Assembly: GCA_964035015.1 (NCBI GenBank)
Contig: OZ036007.1
Location: 13,771,141 to 13,835,140, forward strand
Source: Corallium rubrum
Taxonomy: Eukaryota > Cnidaria > Anthozoa > Scleralcyonacea > Coralliidae
Direction: 5' to 3'
DNA length: 64,000 nucleotides
In this document: one piece after another, positions 11,901 through 25,313 of the stretch
Position numbering within the stretch: position 1 is the stretch's first letter
Layout: each line of letters starts with the position of its first letter
The notes under the pieces: model-generated
Told to the model about the DNA's origin: nothing
Databases searched by the model: none
Seen by the model: only the letters and a program-made list of their open reading frames with translations
Translations under genes and position numbers: made by a program

Positions 11901-14900
11901 ACAATGGGTTAAAGTTCATGAAAACACCAAGGCATTCTTAGTTGAAAATACCATTGTATGGGCTGCACGGATCTTCTGCACTGCTTCAGGCTCTCAGCCT
12001 CCAGTTTCATGGCCAGCATTGGTAAGTTTCATATCAACTTGCTGACAGGTGTTTTTTCCTTTCAAATACTATAAAACCCTCAAAGTAGCCCCCCTCTCCC
12101 AAAAAAATTCTAAAAATATATTTACTGTAAAGGGGAGGTCCCCAAGATGTACGTAGTTATAATAATTATTTGTGTTATTTTATTTAATATATCTGATGTG
12201 GTGATGTACCAGTAAAGTGGTCAGCATACAATATATTAAAATTAATAAAAAAGAACATTTATACAAATTATAAGACACATTATTTCACTGCTAATTAAAT
12301 CTTGCAATTTTCAAGTAGAGGTGAGCCGATCATCGGCAAAACATTGGCAGAGCTGATTAATGGCTAGTTTTTCTCACAATCGGCCATCAGCCGATTGTCT
12401 TTCACCATTGGATCGGATGTCTCGTGACTCTCGTCCTCGTATTTCTGCTCTCTCGTCCTCGTTTATCATTGTTTGGCATTTTTGTGCTTGTCGCGTTATT
12501 GGTACAAAAATATTTTAAATAAAGGAAACACTGCTGACTACTTGACTGTTTTCTGTTTGTTTTGTTGTGCTTCAAAATACGAGAATTGGCTTGATGATTT
12601 TTTCATTGCAAAACTTGAGATGAATAAAACAACAAAACAGGAGCACTGAGCATCAGGTTAGCAAACATTGGTTTTGCCGATTAATTGGCCGATGATGGGG
12701 AAATATCAGCTCTTAACAATCGGTATCAGCAATCGGCTTTTTTTTAACATCGGCTCACCTCTATTTCCAAGCATAGAGTGGATGCAAGGCTAAAAATAAT
12801 GCTCAGAACTAATCGCTATGATCAATTAATTATGACTAGTCATTACCATTTTTGCTACTGACCAACTTCACTCAACAAGATTTTGCCTTACGGTTTTGAC
12901 TGCTCATTGACTTGTGACTACTGTATTTTCTGGGTGATAACCTGCGGGTTATCTCTTAATTTTGCTAGGAAACATAATTAGTGCGGGTAATAGGGTGATG
13001 CGGGTAATCTGTTGAATTCGTAAAATGATGCCATCACGAAGACCGGAGACTAAGGATTCTACTTTCATCTTTCAACTACTGGTACTGTACTTTTTTAAAA
13101 TTTTGTGGTCCCAAACCAAGGGAGCAAGCAGACTGACCTGTATTTCTTCTTCTTTGTTCAGTGTTCCTTCATTTATGTACATGTATATTCAGCCATTTTG
13201 AATAATGTAGTATATTCATTAGTGTATCACAGGTGCGGGCTACAGCCCCGGTTATTTCATTTTTGGAACGCTCGGGTTTCCTTCAGCCATGTAGCCCGTG
13301 CCTGCGATATATATATACCGTAGTGCCGCGGGTAAGCGCCCACATCCGAGTAAGTGCCCACCCCCCTATTTACGACCAAAGTAATTTTTCGGGCTTATTC
13401 TATTCGAGGGCCGAGCTGTCAAAACGCGCTATTTTTAGACATTTTCTCACTGCAACTGATTACCCCTATGTGTTCGCAGAGGTCCGCCTAAATTAACCAA
13501 TGAGAATTAACACATTTTGATCCGGTCACTCTGGGGAAAATGTTTATACGGTAAACAGCAACCATGCCGCGAAAGTTGAAACAATAGTGTCGAATGGAAA
13601 GTAAGCGTTGTAGAGTGGCATAGGCAAAATGGGCACAAAAATTCTTTTCTCACGTGCGGGATTTCCAACAAACTAGACGGAACTGAAGACGATCTTGTTT
13701 CCGATAACTTTCCCGTGTTAGATGAAGACAATTTACGCGGAGAACTTGGCGACATATTATTTGAGTCAGACGATTCAGACTTAGAGTTTGATGGCTTTGA
13801 TGAACAGGATTTGTAATCTATAGTTTAGTTTGTTTGTTTGTTTCATTATTATATTAAAGTAAGATACTCAGTTTCAATGTTGTTTCATTTTATAGGCATA
13901 AAATTTGCGTTCTTTTTTTGCGTGCTCCGAGTAAGCGCCCACCCCCCTTTTTAAGAAAATTGTAATACGTCATGGGGGTGGGCGCTTACCCGCGGCACTA
14001 CGGTATATATATATATATATACCGCATTATTCAAAATGGCTGAATATAAATGAAGGAACACTGAACAAAGAAGAAATATAAGTCAGTCTGACGTGCTCCC
14101 TTGCCCAAACCTACTATTAGCAGCTGTGGGTTATCCAATGGTGCGGGTAATACACTGATTTATTTTTCCAAAAGTGACATTTTTGTTGCTGTGCGGGTTA
14201 TACGCCATGCGAGTTATTGCCCAGAAAATATGGTTATTAGCTGTTATTTTTAGCCATGTATGTATAGGAATTGTAGTACTACTAACTTGACCATGATCGC
14301 TGTACAAATACTACCATTTACATTCAAGCTTGAAGCATGAACTATTTTGCACATTTGTTTACGTTTGAAAAGCTTACATTTGACTAATTAACTTCCTCGT
14401 TTTGACCAATGAAATGCTTGTGTGTTTTTTCACATGGGAATTTCACGTGAACAAATGCATTTCATTGGTCAAAACAAGGAAGTTAATTAGTCAAACGTAA
14501 GCTTTTCAAACGTAAACAAATGTGTGAAATAGTTCATGCTTCAAGCTAGAACGTAAATGGTAGTAACATTATTTTTTAACTGCAAAGGGTCCAATTGGAG
14601 TGCACAGTCATTACATTGTTGTGGATATGACCAATATACAGTAAGGTCTCACCTGTACAGTGTAATGTCTTTAATGTAACTCAAGGTCTCAATGTAATGT
14701 AAATTCTCACAACATGGCATTGGAAGCTCAATTGAAATTTAACTTTTACGAGATATGGGCTTTATAATAAATATTTAATAAGTAGAAATGTAAGGTCTTA
14801 CATACAATGTACATGTAATGTTAGGCTTTTCCAACATAAGTGTTAGCTTGCCCAACATAATTCCAACATTTCAAATACGTTTGATCATCATGTGATAGAA

Positions 14901-17900
14901 TTAGAGGGGTACAGTCTGTGGTACAGTGTGTCAATCAAAAATTTGGCCAAGACAATACCTACATATATGTAAATTATGATTTAATATCCTAGCCAGGACA
15001 CTTTTGTCCTCAGAGCAGAAATTTTAATTTTGGCTCCAGACTTACTGTACCATAAAATAATATGATTGAATTGAGAACTTTATTTATAGAGGGTAGCACT
15101 AAATCGTGGAACACTAATAAACTCGTGGCCTTAATTAATCATAATTAATGATAATTAATGACACAGTAACTTATATTTATTGTTTACATTTTATTATCAG
15201 TATGCAAGCGCAACTAAATTCTGTATCTATTTTGTTTTATAGACTTTTGCACCATTGGTGGATTATTTAGGTCTGAATAATGAAGCTAAACATCCAATTG
15301 AATTTTTTGGAGACAAGCAACTGTGAGTTAAATGAAAGAAACTGAAACTTTCACTAGGATGAGCCAATAATCAGTTATTTATTAGCCTGTGTGCAGACAT
15401 CCCCCATTTCTGTTCCCCAGAGGGTAAATTTTTTGGTGGCCATTTTTTATCGCCTAAAGGCCAGCATGGCTGAATCTTGTTCTGTGTGTTCAGAGACGAT
15501 TGTTAAATCCTGTGATAAAAAATTTGGCATGACCTTTTCTTTACCAGAAGTCTGCACGTAGGCTAGATATTTATCGGTAGAAGCCGATAATCGGTAACTT
15601 TCAGGCTTATCGGTTATCAGCCGATAACATCGATTTATATATCGACATATATCGGAGTTTCCGATAAATAACATACTGCCCTGTTGCTGGCTTTTTTCTA
15701 GTGATATTTCCTTCGTTTATCAAGAAAAACACCAACTTATATAAGACGCATTCTGTTCCGCAATGAAACTGTCAAATTTAATTAATTTGCTGTAAAAATA
15801 CTTAAAAATGAATGTTTACGAATTACGACTTTACGTCGTTATAGTAATTTACCGTACTTGATACTTTCCCAAATGAAATTGATTACTAGAGTACATTAAA
15901 TATTTTAATCACGTTTCTTTTACTAGTCTATCAGTTCTTGTTTAATACGTTTTGCCAACGTTTCGCCCTAAATTCAAGTGCTAAAACTTCTTGACGACCA
16001 ATATCGGTAACTAGCGTTGGCACACGCGTGAACCCGACTGCGCGTGCTGTTTATCGCACGCGTGAAAAACCATGTTCAATTGTTCATTCACATTGCAATT
16101 GTGAAAATGTGAAAATTTCAGTAATATGTCACATCTCACAACGTAACGTAAGGTGTCACAACGTAGCGGAAGGTGTCACAATGTAACGTAAGGTCTCACA
16201 ACGTAACGTAAGGTCTCACAATGTAACGTAAGGTCTCACAGCGTAACGCAAGATCTCACAGCGTAACGCATGGTCTCACAACGAAGGTCTTTGCAATGTA
16301 ATTTATATCGTCTTTAAGCGTAGGCGACTGTTTTCACAGCGGAGTACGCTTTACATTTTACAACTTAACTAATGCGTTAAAGCAAAAGATAACGTCTTAC
16401 AATGAATATCAAGCAACGCAGCTTTCTTTTTCAGATGTGTAGGAAATATAAAAGTTAGGTTTATATTTCTGTGCCATAATTGATCATTTTAAACGCACGT
16501 GCGAAACGCACATGGTGGGGAGCACGGTTAGCGTGTGCTGTTAGGGCGCTGCCTCTCACCAATAGTTAAGCCCGATCGGACGGGGTTAGTACTTGGATGG
16601 GTGACCGTTTGGGAATAACCCTGTTCTCGAGCTTGAGACCTGTGACAGTGGTCACAGCAAGAATTGAACCATGCATTAACTTCAGCAATGGGAGGCCACC
16701 CATAGATAGAGTCCGGATAAAGTCTAGATTTAGTTCAATGAATTAAAAAAACAAAACAAAATCCCAAATCTGAAGCTATGAAAGTATAGTTTGAATCCTA
16801 CCTGACTCTGATTGGATTGGACTTCACACCACTGACCTGTATATAACTGGACCGCTTGCTCTTGCCAAAAAAGTGTGGCCATTTGAACATGGCGTCAAAT
16901 GGCGAGTTTGAGTCCTTCTGCTCATGGGAGAAGCCACTGACCAGTGCTTGACACTGGTCTGTAGGCGTTTTATACTTGTTATGTTCTTTTCGTAAAAAAA
17001 AAATTTTTTCTGTTTGAAAATTGATCTAAAATGGCCAGTTTAATATATTTTTACGCTCCGTTGTTGGCAACTAGTGACACCTGCAGAACACCAGCTTATA
17101 GTAAGTGCAGTTAAAACTTTCAATGTAATCTGTCGAAATACAAAATAAATGTTTTACATCGTACGTTTTTCAGTATATGATTGATGTTTCGGGTTTAAGT
17201 TTTAATAATCTTAACAGTTATGTTTACTTCGTATTTGCCTGCCCTCACTGGCACTTCTGGTTCAGATTTCAATCTCATTGGAACATTTCAACATAAGGAC
17301 AGAATTTTTCGCAAGATTTGGACATTTGGTGATATGTTTTACAACGAGAAATACTGATGTTTTACAACAGTAAGCTCATTAAATCCTTTTCGAAAAGTAC
17401 TAAAATGTGCCGAAAGCCTACGAAAAGTAGTAAAATACAAGCCATTGAATTGTCGACCTGGTATTCACTTGTCAGTTCAGTTGTCCCTTCTTCGTTTCGG
17501 CAACAAAAATAATCAGTAAATATATGCAACTACAAAACCGAGTAACCGACAGGAATTAACAATGAAACTGCTTTGTGTGTTTATTTCTGTACATTTTTTA
17601 ACCTTTCAAAAAAGATTTGTTGTGTTTATCTTTGAAAATATCAGCGAGTCAAGGATTTTTAATTTTTCTCTTCATTTTCACGGGATATTTTATAAAGCCT
17701 GCGTCTGTAATCCAGTCAAAATCGCGGTCAGTGTTGTCTACCATGAGCAGAAGGACTCAAATTCGCCATTTGACGCCACGTTCAAATGGCCACACTTTTC
17801 ATAACTCAAAGATAATAGGAGCAAGCGGTCCAGTTATATACAGGTCAGTGCTTCACACCAATAGTCCACTGGTCCAATAGTTCACTTATCTTGTTGTTAT

Positions 17901-20900
17901 TGACAGTTAAGTCTGTATGCTAAATTTTACAGGTCTTTTGTGAAAGAAAATGAAGTTAGTCAATTTCAGGTAATTCATTGCTTGTAATTACATTCAAACA
18001 GTCACAGTTTTAGTATTTTTGGTTTCGTGGAGTGGGGTGGGGTGGGGTGGGGTGGGGGTGAGTGTGTAATAATGTGTATGTGGAGGTGGGGGGTCTGGAG
18101 TGTGGTTGCATAGTGTGTGTAGTATTTGCAAGTCAATGTGTTATTAATATCTAAACGTTGTTGGTCTGTTGTTGCTTAGGATGGAGATGAACGAATTGAA
18201 CAAGTATTTTTGTTGGACCCAAGAGTAAAAAATGACTTGAAAAGCTGGCAGACACTACAGAAAGCTCAGGCCTTTCTCATGAATGGTACGCTATACTAAT
18301 TATTTATAGAAATATTCATCAAAAATTTCAAGATAATCTAACGTATAATCCCCGAGCTATAAACTCTCAAGCTTTGCTATGGCTATTTTATTTCTGGGGA
18401 AATTTGGGCTCTATGTAACAATGCCTTATGACATATCCATTACCCAAATGGCCAAATGACAACTATATGCATACTGCTGGTTGCAGGTGAGCGCGTCGTG
18501 CGCCGAATTTTGAAGGTCGTTTGCATTGTGCCAACTGCTGCTTGACATGGCGCCAAGTATGAGCTCAGTCAAGTCAAGGTCCGGGAGGGAGAAGGGAATA
18601 AGGGACTGTGTACATTCTATTCATAAAATTGGGGAGCGTTGTTCAGACAACGCACAATTCTCATTGGCTGAAACTTTATTTCATTAACACCTAAAATTCG
18701 ATTGATGACGCGTGTGAAACTATAATTGCTGCGAGCCGTAAGGCGAGCAGCTCACTAATCTTGACGAAGTCTGGGCCGAGTTTATATGCGTTCACAAACT
18801 CGATTTAGGATTTCGTGGACGATGATCTTCGGTATACGCAATGTCTACCGATCAGCGGCAGGCATTATTAAATTGTGCGCTACGCTACACCACGTTGTCT
18901 TTCTTCCTCAAGGACTTTTCGACAACAGTCGTTACTACCATTTGCGTTCAAGTGTTTAGCGAATAACTAGTTGTTTCCAGGTTTTGAAACGAACGTTATC
19001 CAATGACAACTATAAGTTTGACAGATCCAACAATGACGAATAGGGGGTGTAACTTTTCGTTGTCAAGACTTGTCATCGTTCGTTTCAGACCGCAGCGTTT
19101 GCTTGGAATATACTTTTCTTTGGCTTAATTGTGAAAATTGGAATGATCAACCAACGTAGGTCGCTTGATAAGGGTAGTTCCACATCAGTGGGTAGTTCAC
19201 TTCGATATGACGGCTGCCGAACGCATTTATTTTGTATTCTATGTTTCCCGTGGCCCGCGTGAGAAAATATTAATACACCGTTAAAACTTGAAACGGAAAC
19301 AATAACAACGAAAAGTTACCCCCTATTCGTCATTGTTTGATCTTTCAAACTTATAGTTGTCATTGGACAACGTTCGTTTCGAAACCCGGAAACAACTAGT
19401 TATTCGCTAAACACTAAACACTTTAGTCTGCGATAGCAGACTGATCTCGGCCGAGATCAGTCTGCTATCGCAGACTATAAACACTTGAACGCAAATGGTA
19501 GAATTGCTGCAAATCAACAACCTAAAACTGCAGATTGCCGTTCTTCACTTCAAGCAACAGTGCTGACGCCATCACTCTTTAATGGCTCGATTTTATACGC
19601 GTGACGTCCATGTTGAGGAAAACGTCGCATGCTTAAGCTCTTTAATTGAAAATGCTTCGGACGTTAACAAGTATTTTACTACTAAATAGTAAATGGTAGC
19701 AACTCGCAGCACTTCACTTTTGATAAAAACTTCTAGTATTTATACATGTAGCTTGCCTCCATCTCGACTGAATCAAACACTCAATAAGCGCAGCAAGTTC
19801 TTTACCTCTTGGTGTTCTTACAAATAAAGAACTGTCTTTCTTAATAAGGAGTACTTTCACTCTTTTCTCATATGGCTTCACCGGTTGCCGTTCGACTTCG
19901 ATTACGGACATGCGGCTTGTTTCCTTTTCAAATAGATTGTCCTCGTTACCGAATACTGAACAGGGATCTTAGTAATATTTTACGGTTTGGGATAGTGCGT
20001 TTGACATCGTCAACTGAGCTGGAAAGGCAATTCTGTTCGTTGTGCCTTTTGCTTGGCACCTAACGAATGTGGCAAGGTACTCGTTCGTTTCAACCGTGTT
20101 TCGCTATCGCTTTCAGTTTCATCGTTTGCTGTTTTACGGTTTGTAATTTTGACTTTAAATACTTCAGAGAAGTCGCTGAACTCCGTATCTAATTCCTTGC
20201 GCATTTGCCACACCCCCCCCCCCCCCTCCCCCCCTTAAAGAAGAATTCCAGCAATCCGAAGGTTTGGAATTTCAGTGACTTGGAGCAAATTAGCCCAAGT
20301 TTGTTTCGGTACACTTTGTCAATGGTCTTGTTGAGACAATAAATATTTTTTCCGTCGACGTCCTGTACCCTTTTGCACCAAATAATAAACGAATATTTAT
20401 TTTACAGACACGGAAGGTATCGTCAACGGCTGAATCTTTCGCTTTTACTGTTGCGTCTAGCAGGTTTTGTCGGTGTATTGTATGGTAACTGATCCATAAA
20501 GTCCTAACGTTTTTACAAAGCTCATGATCATGTCCTTCGGTTTCGAGTGAAGAAATTCGAGAAGAAATTGACAACTCAGTAGCCGAAAAAGGGGCAGTCC
20601 CGCAGGTGAAATATGGCGAAGTGTCAAAAAGGTGTTGGAAACATGATTAATGTAGCAAGTGCGAAAAACAAACTATTCCCTTCTCCCTCCCGCGCCCGCC
20701 CACAGGTCTCCCGCTACTCGACCCCCCAGCCCCTATAAGGCACTGTAGTCAGTCTATCTATCCCTAACCGTGCGTAAGGCACGCTCTACCTTGCCCAGAC
20801 CGTGCCTAACACTAATTGTCGAATTATGCGACGAGCTGTGTCGCATAATTCGACGGAAATGCGACGTTAATTTAGACGTCGCATAAAATGCAGTCGAATA

Positions 20901-23900
20901 AAATGCATAAATTAGTATAATCACTTTTTCTATCCTACAATATCCCTCAATACCCAACAATTTTACAGTTCGTGGGCCACGAAGATCATTTTCAACATGT
21001 CGCACTTGTTTGTATCTCCAGAATGTTTTGTGACGGACGACAATTTGTAACGACAATTAGTATGAAGTTGGGTGGCAATAAAAGGTTACTTGCTAAAGGT
21101 ATTGAAGTTTTCGGCTGAAGAAAATTGTCGAACTAGCCGAAAGCAACACGTTAATCGAGTTTTAAAAATGAGAGAGCTTTAAGCGAAAGCTTATACATTC
21201 ACTAACGACAAACGGGCGACCAACGACACATGTTGAAACACAGAGAGCCTCTGAAGGTCTTCTTTGTGTTTTAGCTTTTTGATATACTCACTTGAAGATA
21301 AAAACATGGCGTTTCTCTTAACAGCTGGGTGCCATGCAAACTGCAACGCGCGGTAATTCGAAACTCGAAACACCAACGTTAGAGCTATTTGGCGTTAAAT
21401 TGCAACCGTAACATTAAATGCGACACACCAGGCCTAACATGGCCACTGGAACAGAAGCTGGTAATGGAGCGTCTGCACTATTAATATGCCAAGCCTCCAT
21501 ACAACGTCTTTGGTGATACCTCGGAGTAATGTGATAATTATTGTTATGTAGATATCGATGAAATACTAGGTTTTCTTTTGTTGCGAAAAAGTGATATCTC
21601 CACATGTGAAGATATAAATGGTATCTTCACATGTGAACATATCGATGGCGTCAGCACTAAGAATCCGCTTCGCAACTCTTTATTAGCGTAAACAAAATTG
21701 TATTCATTCTAAATTATTTACCTGTGCTACGCTTTGTTCCAGAAACTACGGGAATTCTTGTGAAAAATGCTTTCAAAACTTATGGCTTATATATGTTGTA
21801 GTTTGTTGAGTATTTTGAGAAAAGAAGTGTTATATAACCTTTGCTCCTTTTTACGTATATTTTTTATAGTTTATCGATATCAATATAATAAACAGAACAT
21901 ATTATATGGCTGGGCGGAGATACGAATTTTATTTTCTCGTGTTTATATCTCTCACTCGTTCGCTTCGCTCACTCGTGAAATATATTGACAACACTCGAAA
22001 ATAAAATTCGTATCTCCGCACGGCCATGTAATATCCTGTATATATCCAAAACACTGCTTTTGCAGCACTATGTTTTTTCGAGTTTGGGTTTTGGTCGAGG
22101 GTCGAGTGTCGAGGGTTGCAAGTCGAGGGTCGAGGGTAGTTGGTCGAGGGTCGTAAAATACGCTAAAATTTACGCACATAATTTTCCTTCTAAGACAAAA
22201 ACAATTGCGGCGGAAGATATATATTTTTTGGACATTCGATACGCACGCGGCAAGGTGTTTTACTGACAGGAAATATTTGGTAAATTTGTCTAGAAAACTG
22301 GTAACCTATTAGCCATGTTTTCGCATTTTTATTCGTGTATTATCTTCATGTATTCCAATCCTTTACCATTTCGCAAGCGGTATGAGCAACTCAAGGGACA
22401 AATAGAAGCAAACCTTCCGCGCTATTTTTGTATAAAATCAACAGAGAGTTGCCTGCGGCGGAGGCTTATATTAAATGTACATTAGATTTTGGAAACAGGT
22501 CGTAAATCGTAATCATACAAATTCTTGGTTTATGAATCAACTTTACTCGTCCGGAAAAAGACGTCTTCGAAAGCCATGCAGGAAAACTTGAATCAGACCG
22601 TCTTCACAAGTCTTCCAAAACATTGAAGCATCATCCACTTTGCGTAAATGCCGCGGCAAGAGTTTGTTTACTTATATTTCAAGACTATTTTTAGCATATT
22701 TTACGACCCTCGACCAACTAACCCTCGACTAGCAACCCTCGACACTCGACCCTCGACCAAAACCCAAACTCTGTTTTTTCACATGTAAATTTTGGTTGAA
22801 AATGCTTAATAATTGACGCTAATTAAGCCTGGTTCTCGTATGTCGTCATAGTCAATCGAGATAAAGGATAAAGGATAAAGGACTGGGTGGCTAATCGTCC
22901 TTACTTGCAGCCAGCGGCTGAATTGCGAAGGACGCAGATCAACGTGGCCGTGTCGAGGCATATCAAAGGCGCTTTAAGCTGCCGCCAACGACACAGTTCA
23001 GACCACGGATCACAGCTAAGATGTTAGGTGTCGATTTTATGGAGGGAGGAAAACCGGAGGACCCGGCGAAAAACCCTCGAAGCACGGGAGAGATCAACTA
23101 CAACTCTACTCACATGAGCCTAAGCACGACAACGGGGTCATTCCCAAGTGGTCACCCATCCAAGTACTAACCCCGTCTAACTGGGCTTAACTTTTTGGTG
23201 AGAGGCAGCGCGCTAACAGCTCACGCCACCCATGGTCTGGAAACTCAGTTAAAGTCGGCGTTTAGTAAAACACGGAACACCGGAACAGCGGAACAGCGGA
23301 ACAGCGGAACAGCAAAAAATGGAACAAATAATAATAATAATAATAATAATAACAATAATAATAATAATAATAATAATAATATCAAAAATAATAATAATCT
23401 GAACTGGCTGTGGCGATCAAATATTGAACTGCTGGAAATACAGAAAATAGGCTGACCCGGGCTTTGTTTGTTTCATGCATCATATAACCATAAAAGTGGA
23501 TGTTTGAAACGGTTAAGTTTATAAAACACATAATTTTAAATGAGATTTCAGAAATGAGATTTATGTAATCTCAGCAAATATATGAGCATATGGGAGGGCT
23601 GGTGGGTACGATAAATCTTTGCTAGACTTCGTGCTTCACTGCTTGGCGATAGCGTAATAATGCTTTGCGTAATACAAGCTTTGCTAATTATCAGTTGCTG
23701 TCAACAACAAGCTGGCGCTCACCTCCTTGCACATCTGGATTCCATGAGATTTACTTGATCCCAGGACCATGTGCGTTGCTGTGGTTTCATAACCCCAAAA
23801 ATCAACAAGGATTGCACAGGGTACAGGCACCAATGGCAACTCACCACGGCTGTTCCTCCTCTACTCCGTGGTTAGATGTAATTGCACGCCAGCAACGACA

Positions 23901-25178
23901 AATATCTCACACGTCTATCTACCCACCTGTTGCGCAAGGTCTGCCGTTACCTGCACCCCACCAAAGCCCCCGATCCCCCACACTTTAAATCGTTACGAGG
24001 TTAAAAAGATATCTGGTAACATTTCAACATGTAATGGTTGTTGTGGAAAATTCAAAGCACCAGGCACTGCTCCCCCAGATAACACAACTGTTATTTGCAG
24101 AAAGGAACGTGACTACTATCCTCACATTAATGACAATGGTTCAAAATCTTGGCATCTTGGTAGAGAACAGACTAGATATTACCATTTAAATATACACTGT
24201 ATACTTCGACGAAATCCTAGTTTTCATCCTAGTCAATTAGTTCCACTAATTACTAGGATTGAAGTCACGGAGGAGCTACGTCAAGCTTTCCAAAGAAGAT
24301 TCGGGCTCTTCATTTAGAACGACTAAAAATTTTCGATAGTTACGCAATTACATATTTGCATTATTTTAGGCCACCGAGAACGGGTTAGAGGAAGGGGGTT
24401 TCAGGTTTGATTATTTTTCCAAGTCGAAGTAAGAAAACAATGATATTTAAAACCAACGACTGTACTGTAACCGATTTCTTATTAATCATGAACATATTAC
24501 AAACACCAGATTGAGAATACAACATGTTTAGCTTTAGCTCCGTTTACACGAGTTCGAATAAATTTTCGTCCGGATAAAAAGATTGTAAGAGTGCTTGCGT
24601 TTATAATAATAACACTGGGTTTAACAGCTTTACCTCCTAAAAATTCGCCTGTTTACTTAGCCTTCCGTTTACATATCTTCACGTATCTTGTTCCAGTATG
24701 CGTGATAAATACAAAGTCAAGGGGTGACGAGACACCCCCCCCCCCCCCCCGTAGTTCTGGCTAAGTGGTACTACATAAACAATTTTTGTCTGGCATAGTA
24801 TTTAACTAGTACGCTTTCCGTTTGGTGGACAAATACTTGTACGGATAGTAAACTAGCCTGCGCCGTAGACGACTAAACCCCGTCTTAAACCAGTCTTATT
24901 GCTATGTTTGCCAACAACAAGATGCCAAGATGTTTGTAACGTTACACGTATGTCGACACTTCTGTAAAGTCTTTGTGTCAGCATGGCGTCAACTGTTAAG
25001 CCGGTTTTCCACTAGGCGATTTTTTTCGCGCGAAGCGACTTTCGTTTGTTCGAATTCAATAGATTTCTGATTAGTCCCAGCTCAGAGCTCATGAGACAAA
25101 AGAAAAAGTCGCTTCGCGCGAAAAGAGTCGCCTAGTGGAAAACCGGCTTAAGTCGTCTGCAGCGCAGGCTAACAGTAA

Positions 25179-25219
<41 letters not shown>

Positions 25220-25236
25220 CGTCATCATCATCATCA

Positions 25237-25313
<77 letters not shown>

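Larger units (their letters stand above)
12921..14232. mobile_element. Large foldback element with nested insertion
   Basis: Outer ends pair as GTATTTTCTGGG and CCCAGAAAATA. Long arms of roughly 250-300 bp extend inward and include TTCAGTGTTCCTTCATTTAT paired with its complement near 14045-14075. A pogo-like element (13318-14003) sits in the loop. Confidence 0.7.

Noticed and set aside
16512-16640. Functional 5S rRNA gene
   Set aside because: Only the internal promoter part resembles 5S; the leader and body match a dispersed repeat.
20754-21056. 100-codon minus-strand frame
   Set aside because: No domain, no neighbouring splice signals, and it overlaps short inverted repeats near 20820-20860.
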